From Cephalotus follicularis (Eukaryota; Streptophyta; Magnoliopsida; Oxalidales; Cephalotaceae): a stretch of DNA of 64,000 nt. The notes beneath the pieces were generated by a model, which saw only the letters and a program-made list of their open reading frames with translations, was not told the origin of the DNA and did not search any database. The position numbers were made by a program, and so were the translations under genes. Of this stretch, positions 44,993 through 56,244 are shown piece by piece. The DNA lies in NCBI GenBank assembly GCA_001972305.1, contig BDDD01002947.1, positions 212,116 to 276,115 on the forward strand, in the 5' to 3' direction. The stretch's first letter is position 1; each line of letters starts with the position of its first letter.

Positions 44993-45097
44993 ACCGTACA
45001 CAAGGGGCAGCTTCATCTCATGGATAGCCCTTTCCTCTGGACATCTTCATCTCATGGATAGCACTTTCCTGTTGCCCACTCTTAAGTGGAGTGTCAC
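44993..45097 (-). repeat. Cassandra LTR-start fragment inside element G
   Basis: On the minus strand gtgacactccacttaagagt is followed by two copies of a gctatccatgagatgaag unit, as at the start of the TRIM LTRs (23922-24020). The 5S-like domain is not included. Confidence 0.75.
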
Positions 45098-45615
45098 GGG
45101 GAGTGCAAATAATAGAGATATCGACCAGATCAAATGGAGAAGCAACTACACTCACACTCAGCGTACCATCATATACCAATGGTAGGCCGCAGATCCAGGT
45201 AGGAAACCCGGGGGCAGTCCAACTCAACAATTCACCATAGACCAATGAATTGCTAAGAAGGAGAGGCGCTCAAACTAACTACTCTCCATCGACCTGGGGA
45301 TACTCATGTATCACATAACCTGTCTCATCACATTACTCATAACACGTGTCAGTATCTGAACAAAATTATAACACATCAAATTCACAATGTCACATACCTG
45401 GTTTACCGTACACCATTATCGCTTACTTGCTTCTTAAAGCTCCGAATCACCAAACAATAATATGTCAGATTAAAAAAAGAGGTCTGGGATATACTTACTC
45501 AGCATGGATGCATAGGAAACATTTCAAATCCCAGTAAAGTATGATAGCACTGCCAACACATGTTCATCACATACACCATCAGCACAATTGTAAAACCGAC
45601 GAATCCCAAACCTTC

Positions 45616-45628
45616 AGCTCTGATACCA
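45616..45628 (-). other. Primer binding site of element G
   Basis: Minus strand TGGTATCAGAGC just inside the 5' LTR end, initiator tRNA-Met type. Confidence 0.87.
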
Positions 45629-45630
45629 AC

Positions 45631-47650
45631 TGAAACGACCCGTCCCATTTTTAATTACCCTTTTTTCGACGAGCCATGTCTTAATTTAGACCAATTATGC
45701 TCAACACAACAAAAGCTTCCCAATTTATTTCATATTTAACCTCCATAATTCTATTATCACTATTTCCTTTTTAAACTTTCATACTTAAACTCTTAGTCAA
45801 GTCATTTATCTTAATTAATTGATCATTAAATAGGGTGAAAATTCTGCAGAAAAACTGCAAGAATACCTCTTAAAAATAGACATTTCCCAAATTTTTACAT
45901 GCCAAGAAAAGTACAATTTCAATATTCACACTCCCGAAGGAGAAATCAACAGTTCATTTAGAGTATCTATCATATAGATATCATCCTCATTATGATTATC
46001 CTTTAGTAGATAAATAGATATCACCATTACCTAGTATTAATTGACTACTATATATTACAATATTTATTATAACCCATTTAACTCTTGCTTAATAATTCCC
46101 ATGTATATTCGAGTTATCTACCAAACTAGTATTTTCAAATGCATTATAAGTGTACACATAGAAGGAATATCTGAACTGCCATGCCACATCAACATTCCCA
46201 AGCTTCCTCTCAATAGACTGGCCGGGCATGGATATACATAGAACACCCAGCACAACTACTCGGTTCAACGTGACACAAATCTGGTCGGGCAACCATGTAT
46301 ATGTAGCATACATCAAGGAGATACTCAACCACAATACATCAATGGTGGATACATATCAATGGCCGCTCTGGCAATAGGAACGGAATAATACAACTGCTTA
46401 GCCAAAAATGTCAAAGAAATATCCAAATACACATCAATGGAAATACTCGGACAGAATATCTAAATCATTACATGCACAACCAACATACTTACACAGCAAT
46501 GGTTACTTGGCATGACACAACATACAAAATAAATCAGTTCAGCCAAGACACATCCAGGAGAAGCTGATCAGTTAAATATAAATAGTAGATAAAGACTATC
46601 ATAGAAACTCATAATCACAGTACTTGGCCAGAAATTTCGAGATAAAATAGAAGAGAAGAGTATGAATAGCAATAGCTCAAGACAACACATGTACTCGGCA
46701 AAACACACACACACATTAACCCAGCACGAGTGGTCTAGTTGAGTATGGACAAACACAGCATACACGCATACCTGTTCTGTTCAGCAGGACACAATCACAA
46801 TGGCAGCTCAGGCAGGAAACATCAAAGAGTTACTCGACCAGAATACACAGGAACTACTCTGACAGAGCGCATATCACAATGATTTAATAGCCGACTTAAC
46901 TGTTAGTAACAGCAGCTTACGAATTGGAGAGCTAGCAGCAGAGCCGTTGATTACTGCTACTCCCCTTCCAAGCTTCAGCGTCCACGAAGGGAAGGAAACA
47001 GTGAGGAGGTGATGCGCCGGTGAAGAGGAACCCGCGTCTTTCTTGTTCTTTCGTTGTCTGACCGGCGTGGATGGTGATGCGCCTGTGTAATTCGCCCGCT
47101 GCTCGCCATCTCTTTTCCTCCCGTTCTTCCTTCTCTTCTTCCACTGCCGTTACCTTCAATTCCAGGAGGCGAGTCCGAGATATGAAGGCGTCAAACTCCT
47201 CCTCTCTTCCTCTCTTCCTTCTCCTCTCTTTTTCTTCTCTTTTTCTTCTCTTTCCCGCTGGCTCTCTCTATTTCTTTTCTCTTCCGCGCCATTTTCTCTC
47301 TCGTCCCCGGCTGCCTCCTCTTTTTCTCTTTGTATCTCTCACCTAAAGAAAATGAAGGAATGCCCTAGTTTCCTTGAGAAGCTTCCGTAAATATCTCCAT
47401 TTGTCTCATCCAGCCCATGTAACACTCCCAGGCAAGGCGCCATATGGGAAATGCGAATTGGGCCTTACTAAGTGTGATAGAAAATTGAGCCTTAGAAATG
47501 GGCTTCAACACACACTGAATATATATGTATATAAAAACTGTCCAGCCCATATTTGCTTTAAAGAAATCCTTCAAGCCTCACTAACATAAGGATGATAGGC
47601 ACACACACATCAAATACATTATTCTCCAAAATTGAACACCGGATATTACA
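45631..47650 (-). repeat. 5' LTR of element G
   Basis: 2,020 bp, TGTAATATCC to GGGTCGTTTCA on the minus strand. Compared with the 3' LTR it lacks about 1,154 bp at position 46109, where both sides share TAT. Confidence 0.87.
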
Positions 47651-47779
47651 ATCGACACCTTTCGGGCTGAGTGGAGTTTTTACTGTTTAAAGCTGGTTTT
47701 CAACTTATTTTCATATTGTCACTTGACTGGAGCCTCACTTGAGGTGTTCAAGTGTTTGAAAACGGTTTTAGTGATTGTA

Positions 47780-48013
47780 TTGACACATTGATTGATTGTT
47801 TGAATCGTAAGTGTTGTTGTGAGTCTAAATTGGTACGATGGACGCACGTTCCCATCCCTCCATTAGGCACCACCACTTATTGACTTTGCTTCGACGTTGT
47901 ATTGAGACATTGATCGATTGCTTGACTCATAAATGTTGTTGTGAGTCTAAGTCGGTACGATGGACGCACGTTCCCATTTCTCCATTAGACACCACCACTT
48001 ATTGACTTTACTT
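47780..48013 (+). repeat. Tandem duplication of about 117 bp in LTR F
   Basis: Two copies of a unit containing ggtacgatggacgcacgttc and caccaccacttattgacttt, at about 47780-47896 and 47897-48013, with scattered differences. Confidence 0.8.
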
Positions 48014-49031
48014 GACATTGTATTGACATGATTGATTGAATTATATGGATCCTATAGAGCGACCTTATGATTCGTGTCGGCAGGTTAGGTTGTTGACTCT
48101 ATCCACCTATTCCGTCGATCGTTTCATTTATTGTATTGTCTTGCTGACGAGCATGATTGATTGACGATTGACGCCCCCTGAGGGCCGTAGCTCCCTAACG
48201 GTATCAGTAGCTCCCTCGGTTGTAGCTCATCGAGATTGTATTGGCTCAGTCATAGGCTGGAAGATCTATGCATTCGGGACTTGATCAGTCTGAGAAACAT
48301 AGATAGATCTCCCACCCTTTTTGAAGGATTACCTTCCGTGGGATTGATCACTGCTAACTGATTGACATTGTATTGTCTCGGGGTCGCATGCTCTGTAGGA
48401 TATTGATTGATTGATTGGGTGTTATATACACCACCATTGAGTGTCTGCCATTGATTGATTGTTATAGATCATATCCGTATGCTTTGTTATGGGCCATTGT
48501 CATACGGGTAGTCTGATCGCCAACGTATACATGCATTTGCCATGTCATGCATCGATATTGTAAACAGCACATTGATATTGCATAGATTGTCACCGATATT
48601 GCATATTGTACATGCATACATGTTGCATGAGGTCTCTGCTTAGCCAGTGTGGCTAACCCCATCCTTCGGGGTGGGGCTGTGTTGTACTTTTGTGTGCGAC
48701 ATAGGTAGGGCAACAGGTAGCAGCGAACAGAAGGGTTGATGACTCGTTTGGATCGCACGACTGTTTGGGTACCGCGAAGCTGGTAGTGAGATATTGTAGT
48801 GAAAGATTGAAATGTATTGTATTGACATGACGTGACCAGTAGTGTATTATAAAAGATTGGTACTGTATTGCACCGTATGGATGGATTATTGTATTGTATC
48901 TTCCGCATGATATATATTGTAAAGTTTTAAGGTTTTTCACATTTTTATATTGCTAGTCCCTACCATTGTATTGTGTATTGGATTGAGTATAATGCCACGT
49001 GTCTGCCCTACGAGAGCGGGGTGTTACAGAA

Positions 49032-49044
49032 TGGTATCAGAGAC
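49032..49044 (+). other. Primer binding site of element F
   Basis: TGGTATCAGAGAC three bases after the LTR end; initiator tRNA-Met type. Confidence 0.87.
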
Positions 49045-50254
49045 ATTGGCTGGCCTGCTAGCTAAGTATATTAATGCGTTGATTGAGATTGACTAAACGG
49101 ATTGTATAGAGATTGATATTGGAAGTGAAAGAGATTGTATCTGATCATCCCATTGTTGTCTTCTTATAGAAATGAACAATAGGGGAAGGCGTGACCGTCG
49201 AGGTGGAAGGAATGCTCCTGCTCCTGCCCCCGCTCCTGTTGTTAATGAACCGACTACTGATAACGTTTTTCTAGAGTATGACCCTAATGCTCCACCAGCC
49301 GGTGCTGATCCTGAGGTTTGGAGACAGTTGTGTGCCACTATGGCACAGATGCATACTCTGATGGGACGCCACACTACAAAAAAATAGGCCTTTTGAAACG
49401 GATGGAATCCGTTTCAAAAGGCCTATGTTTCCGTTTCAATAGGCCAATTGAAACGGTTTTGAAACGGAAAAATGGAATTTCAAAAAAGCGGCGTATCAAT
49501 AGCCTTTTGAAACGGACAAACCGTTTCAAAAGGGTGCCTTTTGAAACGGTTAGATCATCCGTTTCAAAAGATAAACTTATATGCTCCAAGTGTATCATCA
49601 TCCTGCCATTTGTAGGAGCAAACAAAATTCAAACGATAAACTTATATCTTAGCTTAAGATTTGACACTGTTTACAATCTAGTCTACACATTTAGAACCTT
49701 ATCCATACGAGCTAGATCAGAGATAATCATCAGAACATCCAGCACAACCTCCCTTGGACTAGAAGAATCAAGCAACATTCAGGATATGGCTGCTAAATCC
49801 CAGAGTACACTTCTACAATGAGTAATTGGTAAGATCATGGCTCACAATACCCTAGTAGAGAGCTGTAGTTGGTTGTTGACCAATAGAAAGCATGGGGAAA
49901 AGGAGAATGCACAAACAAAAGGGGATGCAAGCAAGGAAGCAAGCCTAGTCAAGCTGCACCCAATCAACAAACAAAGGTAAATACAATTTTATCTGACATA
50001 TGGATGACATGTTAGAGGGCCATAAATCTCAGCAAGATCAACAAAACATAAGGGGAAATTTTGTTTTTTTGGAAGCAACATCATCCATTAAGGTAACCTG
50101 AATAGAATCTTTTAACAAAATAAACGCACCAAACAGAATAACAGACTTGTATGTCCCTTCAGTAAACCATCAATGTCCTCAAAGGCTAAAGGAAGAGAAG
50201 ATGGAAATTAAATAACAAACATATCTCCCAGCTGAAGAGAAAATTTAACTGCAA

Positions 50255-50341
50255 ATGAACCACACAAGACCGAACTGCAACAAAAGCTTGTTTGAAAATT
50301 TCAAATGGGAAGGCCTTAATAGGTATATCATAAGGGTATTG
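50255..50341 (-). pseudogene. Captured exon c of a SET-domain gene
   Basis: Acceptor TTTTCCAG (AG at 50342-50343) leads into QYPYDIPIKAFPFEIFKQAF and further to CVVHLQ. The sequence continues that of exon b. The donor at its end is not clear (gcagttaaa). From memory it matches a plant SET-domain (Rubisco methyltransferase-like) protein. Confidence 0.72.
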
Positions 50342-50592
50342 CTGGAAAATGGAAAAAAAATGTTGAAAATGATGTTGGGTGACGATCACAATCACTAATT
50401 ACTAAAGTAATATACCGCTATGATAGATTTTCCCAAATCCCGAACCCCCCACCAAGGATCGAATCCTAGTCTTCCCAATAGTAATGCAATGCATTTGTCA
50501 TTAGGGTGTTCCCTTGGAGACTACTAAAGTAATATAGACTAGACAAAAATTGGAAGAAAAGTTTTTAACATTAATAAAAGCAAGAATATGAC

Positions 50593-50679
50593 CTGGAAGA
50601 GAGACCCAGCCATAAACCAGACAGTGTCAAGCTCATTATACTCTCATTTGATTCCTTCAGCCCTTTCAAGAACTTCAGC
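50593..50679 (-). pseudogene. Captured exon b of a SET-domain gene
   Basis: 87 nt, 29 codons (AEVLERAEGIK, stop, EYNELDTVWFMAGSLFQ). Acceptor AACTAG and donor CCAG|GTCATA are both plausible. The TGA replaces an expected Arg codon. It lies in order between exons a and c. Confidence 0.78.
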
Positions 50680-50802
50680 CTAGTTCATAAAATTTAGAAA
50701 TAAATTTTTTGAACCACAATTTATTAGTTAACTTTATAATTGTGAGGAAAGCACATAAATAAATAAATGTATCAGAATTCATCTCCAATTGAAAAAAAAT
50801 AC

Positions 50803-51008
50803 CTTAGTGGGGCTACCAGTGAGAGAATCCGGTTCAGCTTCTGACCATAGAAGTGGAGATTCCACAGCCATCTGGCCCCTCCCCCTTTGGCGATCCAGCT
50901 CTCTAATATATGGATACCAGAACGACTTCTTTCCTTGTTTCTTCTCATACATTAGATACAATGCCAAGCATGCCAATTCCAATAATTTGTTTATGGTCAA
51001 TAGTTTAG
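50803..51008 (-). pseudogene. Captured exon a of a SET-domain gene
   Basis: 206 nt with acceptor TTTGTACAG and donor ACTAAG|GTATTT. It encodes LELACLALYLMYEKKQGKKS and continues FWYPYIRELDRQRGRGQ to SPLLWSEAEPD. I recognise this as part of a plant SET-domain lysine methyltransferase-like protein (Rubisco LSMT family). It is open throughout, but without the catalytic remainder it cannot be active. Confidence 0.8.
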
Positions 51009-53129
51009 CTGTACAAACCACCAAGCCCAAACATATTATATAGCTTAAACACAGACTTTTTTTTTTCTTCTTTTCATTCATCACACCCAGTTAGCCAAAA
51101 TCCAAAATTGAAACAAAACAATGAAAATTAGGACCAAAATGTAGCAAAAACTGAGCTAAAGAAAGCACATTTTCAAGGGCTTCAACTTCAACGACAGTTT
51201 TGGTATCAAGCCCATTTAGGTTATCCTTCACAACCTCTTGCGGGGTTTTCGGTCAAAGCTAGCTCGTCTTCTCTATTTGAACGACTGACGGTGATGGCGA
51301 CGTTGGCGGAATTGCCACAGCTCGCCACTGTCCCCCTTTCTCGCGCGCCTTTCTCTCTTCGTCGATTTCCCTTTTCCTTTTCTTTCTCTGTCGAACTCTC
51401 ACTCTTTCTTATCTTCTTGCTCCCGTTGCCTCTCTCTTTCCTCCGCCTCTCTCACTGTCTCCTCTTCAGCGACGTTTTTCTCCCTCTCTTGTTTCACTTC
51501 TCCATTTTCTTTCTTCAGAAAAAATGAGAGTTAGGTCGAATGATTATATATTTGGGCATTAGCTATTTGAAACGGTAGATATTTACCGTTTCAAAAGTTA
51601 TACTTTTTGAAACGGTAAGTAAGTACCGTTTCAAAAGGGTATACCCTTTTGAAACGGTAAATAGCTACCGTTTCAAAAAGTATGCTTTTTGAAACGGTAA
51701 ATATCTACCGTTTCAAAAGGGTATACCCTTTTGAAACGGACAAAGCGGCCATTTCAAATGATACCTTTTTGAAACGGCCGCGTCATCCGTTTCAAAAGGT
51801 TGCATTTCAAAAAGGCTATTTTTTTGTAGTGCCAACAGGCTAGAGTTGAACGTAGACCAAGGAGGGAAGACATGTTGAGCCACTTTTTAAAGTTACAGCC
51901 TCAAACATTTGCAGGACTCCCTGATCCTACCCTTACTGAGTCTTGACTAACTCATTTAGAGAAGATCTTTGAGGTCATGGGATGTGATGATGAACAAAAA
52001 TTAGTATTGGCATTGTATATGCTCCAAGGAGAAGCTGACCACTAGTGGGCTATGGTTAACACAGATTGGACAAGGAATGGTACAGCCCGCTCTTGGGATG
52101 CCTTCAAAAGAGAATTTGATACAAGGTACTACCCTCAGGTAGAGACAGACAAAAGAGAGATTTAATTTTCTAACCTAGTTCAGGGAAGCATGACAGTTGC
52201 TGAGTATGAGGCGAGATTCATGCAATTAGCCCGATCTGCCCCATACTTAGTGGAAGGCCAAGAGCGTAGAGAAAAGAAGTTCCTTCGGGGACTGAGATTG
52301 GATTTGAGGAGGCATTGACTCCCTTGGGATTGACCTCCATGTCGGATATTTCTTCCTGAGCTATGTAGCTTGAGGATATTGCAGCTAAGGCTAAACTAAT
52401 AAGAGATATAGAACACACCAGGCCTACTCCTTCTTCTTGGCATAGTGGTAGTGACAGTGGCAGTGCTAAATCGTAGAAGACTGATAGTAGCCCCTCACCT
52501 ATTCTCATGGTAGCAATCAGGATAGCGGGAACCCGTCCAATTCTAGGAGGAGAGGCAGATCGAGGAACACACGTCGAGGAGGCTGATCTTCAGCACCTAG
52601 TCAGGGTACACCCTCCAGATTTTCTGAGAGTGGTAATCAGAGTGCTACGATTCCTTATGTGCATTGTCAGAAGACCAACCATACTTCTGAGAATTGTAGA
52701 TGGTTTTTGGGCTATTGCTTAGTTTGTGGTGGTTCTGACCACATTACTAGAGATTGTTCACGGAATCCCCGCTCCAGAGGATTTGATCAGACACAGCGGT
52801 CACTGCCTCCACAGGGACCGACTGTCAGTGTACCGTCTTCTTCTCGTGGGACTTTGCAGTCCAGGGGGAAGCAGCCTATGAGTTCTGCTCTGACAGTTCA
52901 GGCTAGAGTGTTTGCTATGGAACCGAGTGCTGCAACAGGGTCAGATGTTGTGATTGGAGGTACCATTCGACTCTTTCAGCTTCCAGCACAGGTTCTTATT
53001 GATCTGGGTTCATCCCATTCATTCATTACATTGCATTTTGTTTCCCATGTTAGTTTGAGGCCTGAGTACCTCCCTTTCTTGATGGAGGTGTCTACACCTC
53101 TCGATGAGTTAGCGACTACCGATTGAGTG

Positions 53130-55093
53130 TGTAGAGATTGTATTGTAGAGATTGATAATCGTTGCTTGTTAGCCGATCTTATTGTTTTACCGATGGATAG
53201 CCTAGATGTGATTCTTGGCATAGATTGGTTATCTGCTAGCTTTGCTCAGGTGGATTGTCATCGGAAAATAGTGGTTTTCAGTCCTCCATGACGACCACCT
53301 TTTTGATTCCTTGGCACCTTAGAGCCATTGTTTGTTCCGATGATTTCGGTTTTGAATGCGGACAGATTGTTACGACAGGGATGCCAGGGGTTTCTAGCAC
53401 ATGTGCTCGATACAGATAGGTGGCGGCCGAAGCTGGAAGATATTCCAGTGGTTTGCGAGTTCGGAGATGTTTTTCCTCAGGACTTGACTTCGTTACCACC
53501 AAACAGAGAGATTGGATTCGTGATTGATTTGATATAGGGAACTACACCGATTTCTCGAGCACCATACCGAATGGCATCGATAGAATTGAAAAAGTTAAAG
53601 ATAAAGCTACAGAATCTTCTGGACAAAGGTTTTAAAAGACCTAGTGCTTCACCCTGGGGAGCACCTATTCTCTTTGTCAAGAAGAAAGATGGATCGCTCC
53701 GTATGTGTATTGACTATCGACAGCTCAACAAAGTTACAATGAAAAATAAATACCCCTACCGCACATTGATGAGCTGTTCGACCAGCTCAAAGGAGCGACA
53801 ATGTTTTCTAAGCTCGACTTGAGATCGGGCTACTACTAGTTGAAAGTCAGACTGGAGGATATTCCAAAGACGGTTTTTAGATCGAGATATGGCCATTATG
53901 AGTTTCTAGTTATGCCTTTTGGTGTAACTAATGCTCCCACAGCTTTCATGGGCCTGATGAACCGAGTATTCAGATAGTATTTGGACCAGTTTATTATGGT
54001 CTTCATTGACGACCTCTTGGTCTATTCTAGAACCAATGAGGAGCATGCCCAGCACCTCCACATTGTATTGCAAGCATTGAGAGATCATCGATTATATGCC
54101 AAATTCGACAAGTGCGAATTTTGGGTATCGGAGGTTGCTTTTCTAGGGCATATTGTTTCTGGGTATGGTTTATCAGTGGATCCATCAAAAGTAGAGGCAG
54201 TGAAAGATTGGAAATGACCGACGAATGCTTCCGAAGTTCACAGCTTCTTGGGTTTAACAGGGTATTATCATTGGTTTGTTGAGGGATTTTCCTGAATTGC
54301 CGCACCATTGACCAGATTGATACAGAAGAACGCTGCCTTTGTGTGGGATAGTGATTGTGAAAGAAGTTTTCAAGAGTTGAAAGATAGATTGGTTTCCGCT
54401 CCTGTCCTAGCCTTGCCAGATGGGAACGAAGTCTTTGTTGTATACACCGATGCTTCTGGAAAGGGGCTTGGCTACGTTCTTATGCAATACTACAAAGTGA
54501 TAGCATATGCATCAAGGAACATCAAACCACATGAAGAAAACTATCCAGTGCATGACTTGGAGTTGGCGGCCATTGTTTTTGCTCTTGGAAAATGGTGCCA
54601 CTACCTTTATAGGACCAAGTTCATAGTTTTCACTGACCATAAGAGTTTGAGATATCTCTTTTCACAGAAATAATTGAATATGAGATAGAGAAGGTGGTTT
54701 GAGCTTCTTAATGATTATGATTGTGTCATTGAATATCATCCGGGGAAAGCTAATGTTGTTACAGATGCATTGAGTCGCAAGCTGTCTTGTATGACTCCTT
54801 CCCATATTCATGTGCAACCGGCATTGCTTGACCGGATTAGAGATGCCTAGATAGTAGACATGGAATTGCATAAAGTAGATTTTGCTATTGATGGAGGTTT
54901 GAAATCCGATTTCTCCCTATCTACAGATGGATTATTGAGGTACAAGAACAGAGTTTGCATTCCAGTCGATAGCGAGTTAAAGGAAGAGCTTCTTTCTCAA
55001 GCTCATAAATCTCGTCTCTCTATCCATCTAGGGAGTACGAAGATGTATCGTGACCTAAAATTTAGCTATTGGTGGATTGGCATCAAGAGAGAG
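53130..55093 (+). pseudogene. Element F RT, RNase H and integrase N-terminus
   Basis: Reverse transcriptase ([20 protein letters not shown] near 53650-53710; FIDD with DD at 54008-54013), RNase H ([10 protein letters not shown] near 54445; [11 protein letters not shown] near 54635) and the start of the integrase zinc region (SIHLGSTKMYRDLKFSYWW near 55018). Frame change near 53757; stops at several places including 54671. Sirevirus H interrupts it at 55094; integrase resumes at 60959. Confidence 0.82.
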
Positions 55094-56244
55094 TGTTGAC
55101 GATTTAGTCTCAATCCTTGTTTTGATGATAACATATTTGCATTTAACAAGTTTACTTGATGTGCAAGTTATTAGAAAGATGTACAAAAGGCAAAAATCAA
55201 CTGCAAGGAGAAAGACATCGATCCTTATTAAAGAAGACATCGACGTCTTAAAGCTACGAAAGTTACAGGCCAAATTTGGAGAAAGACATCGATCCCTTTG
55301 AAGAAAGACATCGATGTCTTTAGTGTCCAAAGTTACAGGTCAAATTTGAGCAAAGACATCGATCCTTACAGGCAAAGACATCGACGTCTATCCAGAAGGC
55401 ATCGACGCCTTTCAAGAAGACATCGACGTCTTAGGCTTCGAAAGTTACAGGTCAAGTTTGAATGAAGACATCGATCCTTGTTTCAGAAGACATCGACGTC
55501 CAACAAAAGACATCGATCCCTTCCCAAAGACATCGACGTCTTTTTAGACCAATCTGCAAAATCCAGAAAAGACATCGACCCTTGAAGAAGAAGTCGATGT
55601 GATGCTCATACCTTCAAATACCTGGACACATTCCCAGCAAAGACATCGACGCCTTTATGAAGACATCGATGTCTTTTCAAAATTATTGACCCGGGAAACA
55701 CGGAACGGCTAGTTGGCGCACTTACAACGGCTAGTAACAGTCAAAGACATCGACGCCTTTATGAAGACATCGACGTCTTTTGGCCAGCAGAGACAAAAGA
55801 AAAGTTGCATCAACACACTTTTAAATCAAAAGCTTCCAGGATTTATGCAACGGCTATAAGACTCTTCTGCCTATAAAAGGAAGATTCAAATCTCAGAGAA
55901 GAACAACTGAACTACATCAATTCAACAAGAATTACACAACATCAAGAGAGAAATCAAATTCAAGCATTCTAGTGTCAAAAAGCTCAAGTGCTCCATAGTG
56001 TTCTAAAAAGTTTCAAAGCTCCATATCTTGAGTTATTCCGTGAGATTCATATTGTGTTCTGTATAAGCCATATCAAACCTATTTGAGAGGTTATCTTGTA
56101 AACACATTTCACAACCACTTGTAAAAGAGGAGAATCCTCTAAGGTCTTGAGGTCAAGGTCTTGTGATTGAGGTCAATCACGAAATTGTAAGGTGTAACGA
56201 ATTGCTACCGTAATCAATTCGAGATAGTGGAAACTCAAGGAGCT
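55094..56244 (+). repeat. Truncated 5' LTR of Sirevirus H
   Basis: Begins TGTTGACGATTTAGTC. Matches 59639-60790 closely and stops at ...ctcaaggagct, where RT coding sequence starts. It contains about 18 TCGA motifs (55215-55775). Confidence 0.9.
55215..55775 (+). repeat. TCGA motif array in 5' LTR of H
   Basis: About 18 units, largely alternating between a half-type GACATCGATCC and the palindrome GACATCGACGTC. The 3' LTR carries the same array at about 59757-60320. Confidence 0.9.

Larger units (their letters stand above)
44060..45630 (-). other. Interior of element G, repeat-rich and non-coding
   Basis: No open frame resembles gag or pol. It carries short repeats such as CCGGAATCACCCATCGGCAG (tandem near 44755-44860, units about 36 bp) and ccacacaggctga units (about 44865-44970). 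A segment at about 44993-45097 resembles the start of the Cassandra LTR. A polypurine tract adjoins the 3' LTR at 44060-44075 (minus strand AAGAGGGGAGGATAT). Confidence 0.75.
40894..47650 (-). mobile_element. Non-autonomous LTR retrotransposon G (LARD-like)
   Basis: 6,757 bp with TSD ATCGA (40889-40893, 47651-47655). On the minus strand: 5' LTR (45631-47650), primer site (45616-45628), a 1.57-kb interior without coding capacity, polypurine tract (44060-44075) and 3' LTR (40894-44059). LTR termini are TGTAATATCC and GGGTCGTTTCA. It depends on enzymes from another element. The family is unknown to me. Confidence 0.88.
39901..49028 (+). repeat. 5' LTR of element F, split by element G
   Basis: About 2,366 bp in two parts (39901-40893 and 47656-49028). 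TATA-like CTATATAAG at 40078-40086, a CT-rich leader (about 40105-40170), a donor-like AAAG|GTAGG (GT at 40327-40328), a GACATCGACGTC-type array (40594-40893), a tandem duplication of about 117 bp (47780-48013) and a weak form of the conserved block (TAGCCAGTGTGGCTAACCCC, 48641-48660). Confidence 0.87.
40327..49169 (+). promoter_or_regulatory. Putative leader intron of element F (now holding element G)
   Basis: Donor AAAG|GTAGG (GT at 40327-40328) and acceptor TTGTCTTCTTATAG (AG at 49168-49169), two bases before the gag ATG at 49172. Without element G the intron would be about 2.1 kb. Same design as D and B despite a different LTR family. Confidence 0.55.
49372..51831. mobile_element. Non-autonomous CACTA transposon with captured gene exons (Pack-CACTA)
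   Basis: 2,460 bp with terminal inverted repeats CACTACAAAAAAATAG / CTATTTTTTTGTAGTG and a 3-bp TSD CCA (49369-49371, 51832-51834), as known for CACTA/En-Spm. Subterminal regions (49385-49570 and 51560-51810) are packed with CCGTTTCAAAAGG units in both orientations. No transposase is present. The interior carries parts of a plant gene on the minus strand, with introns. Confidence 0.93.
49172..53126 (+). pseudogene. Gag and protease of element F, split by a CACTA element
   Basis: Gag starts MNNRGRRDRRGG at 49172, is cut by the CACTA at 49372-51831 and resumes at 51835. The gag core (EKIFEVMGCDDEQK near 51960; GSMTVAEYEARFMQLAR near 52190) contains stops. Two knuckles follow: YVHCQKTNHTSENC (about 52650-52695; first Cys is Tyr) and CLVCGGSDHITRDC (about 52715-52757, intact). 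Protease has VLIDLGSSHSFIT near 52990. Several stops and frame changes lie between 52140 and 52640. Without the insertion the reading frame would be unaffected by the CACTA, since element plus TSD is 2,463 bp. Confidence 0.82.

Noticed and set aside
46089..46334. Duplicated minus-strand frame, also at 42466-42753
   Set aside because: It lies in G's LTR pair and is present twice only through LTR duplication; no domain.
50255..51008. Working host methyltransferase gene
   Set aside because: Only three internal exons are present, one with a stop, inside a TSD-bounded CACTA element.
55215..55775. CRISPR-like array of short spaced repeats
   Set aside because: Plant nuclear retrotransposon LTR; repeats are 10-14 bp palindromes with irregular spacing, duplicated with the LTR, and there are no cas genes.
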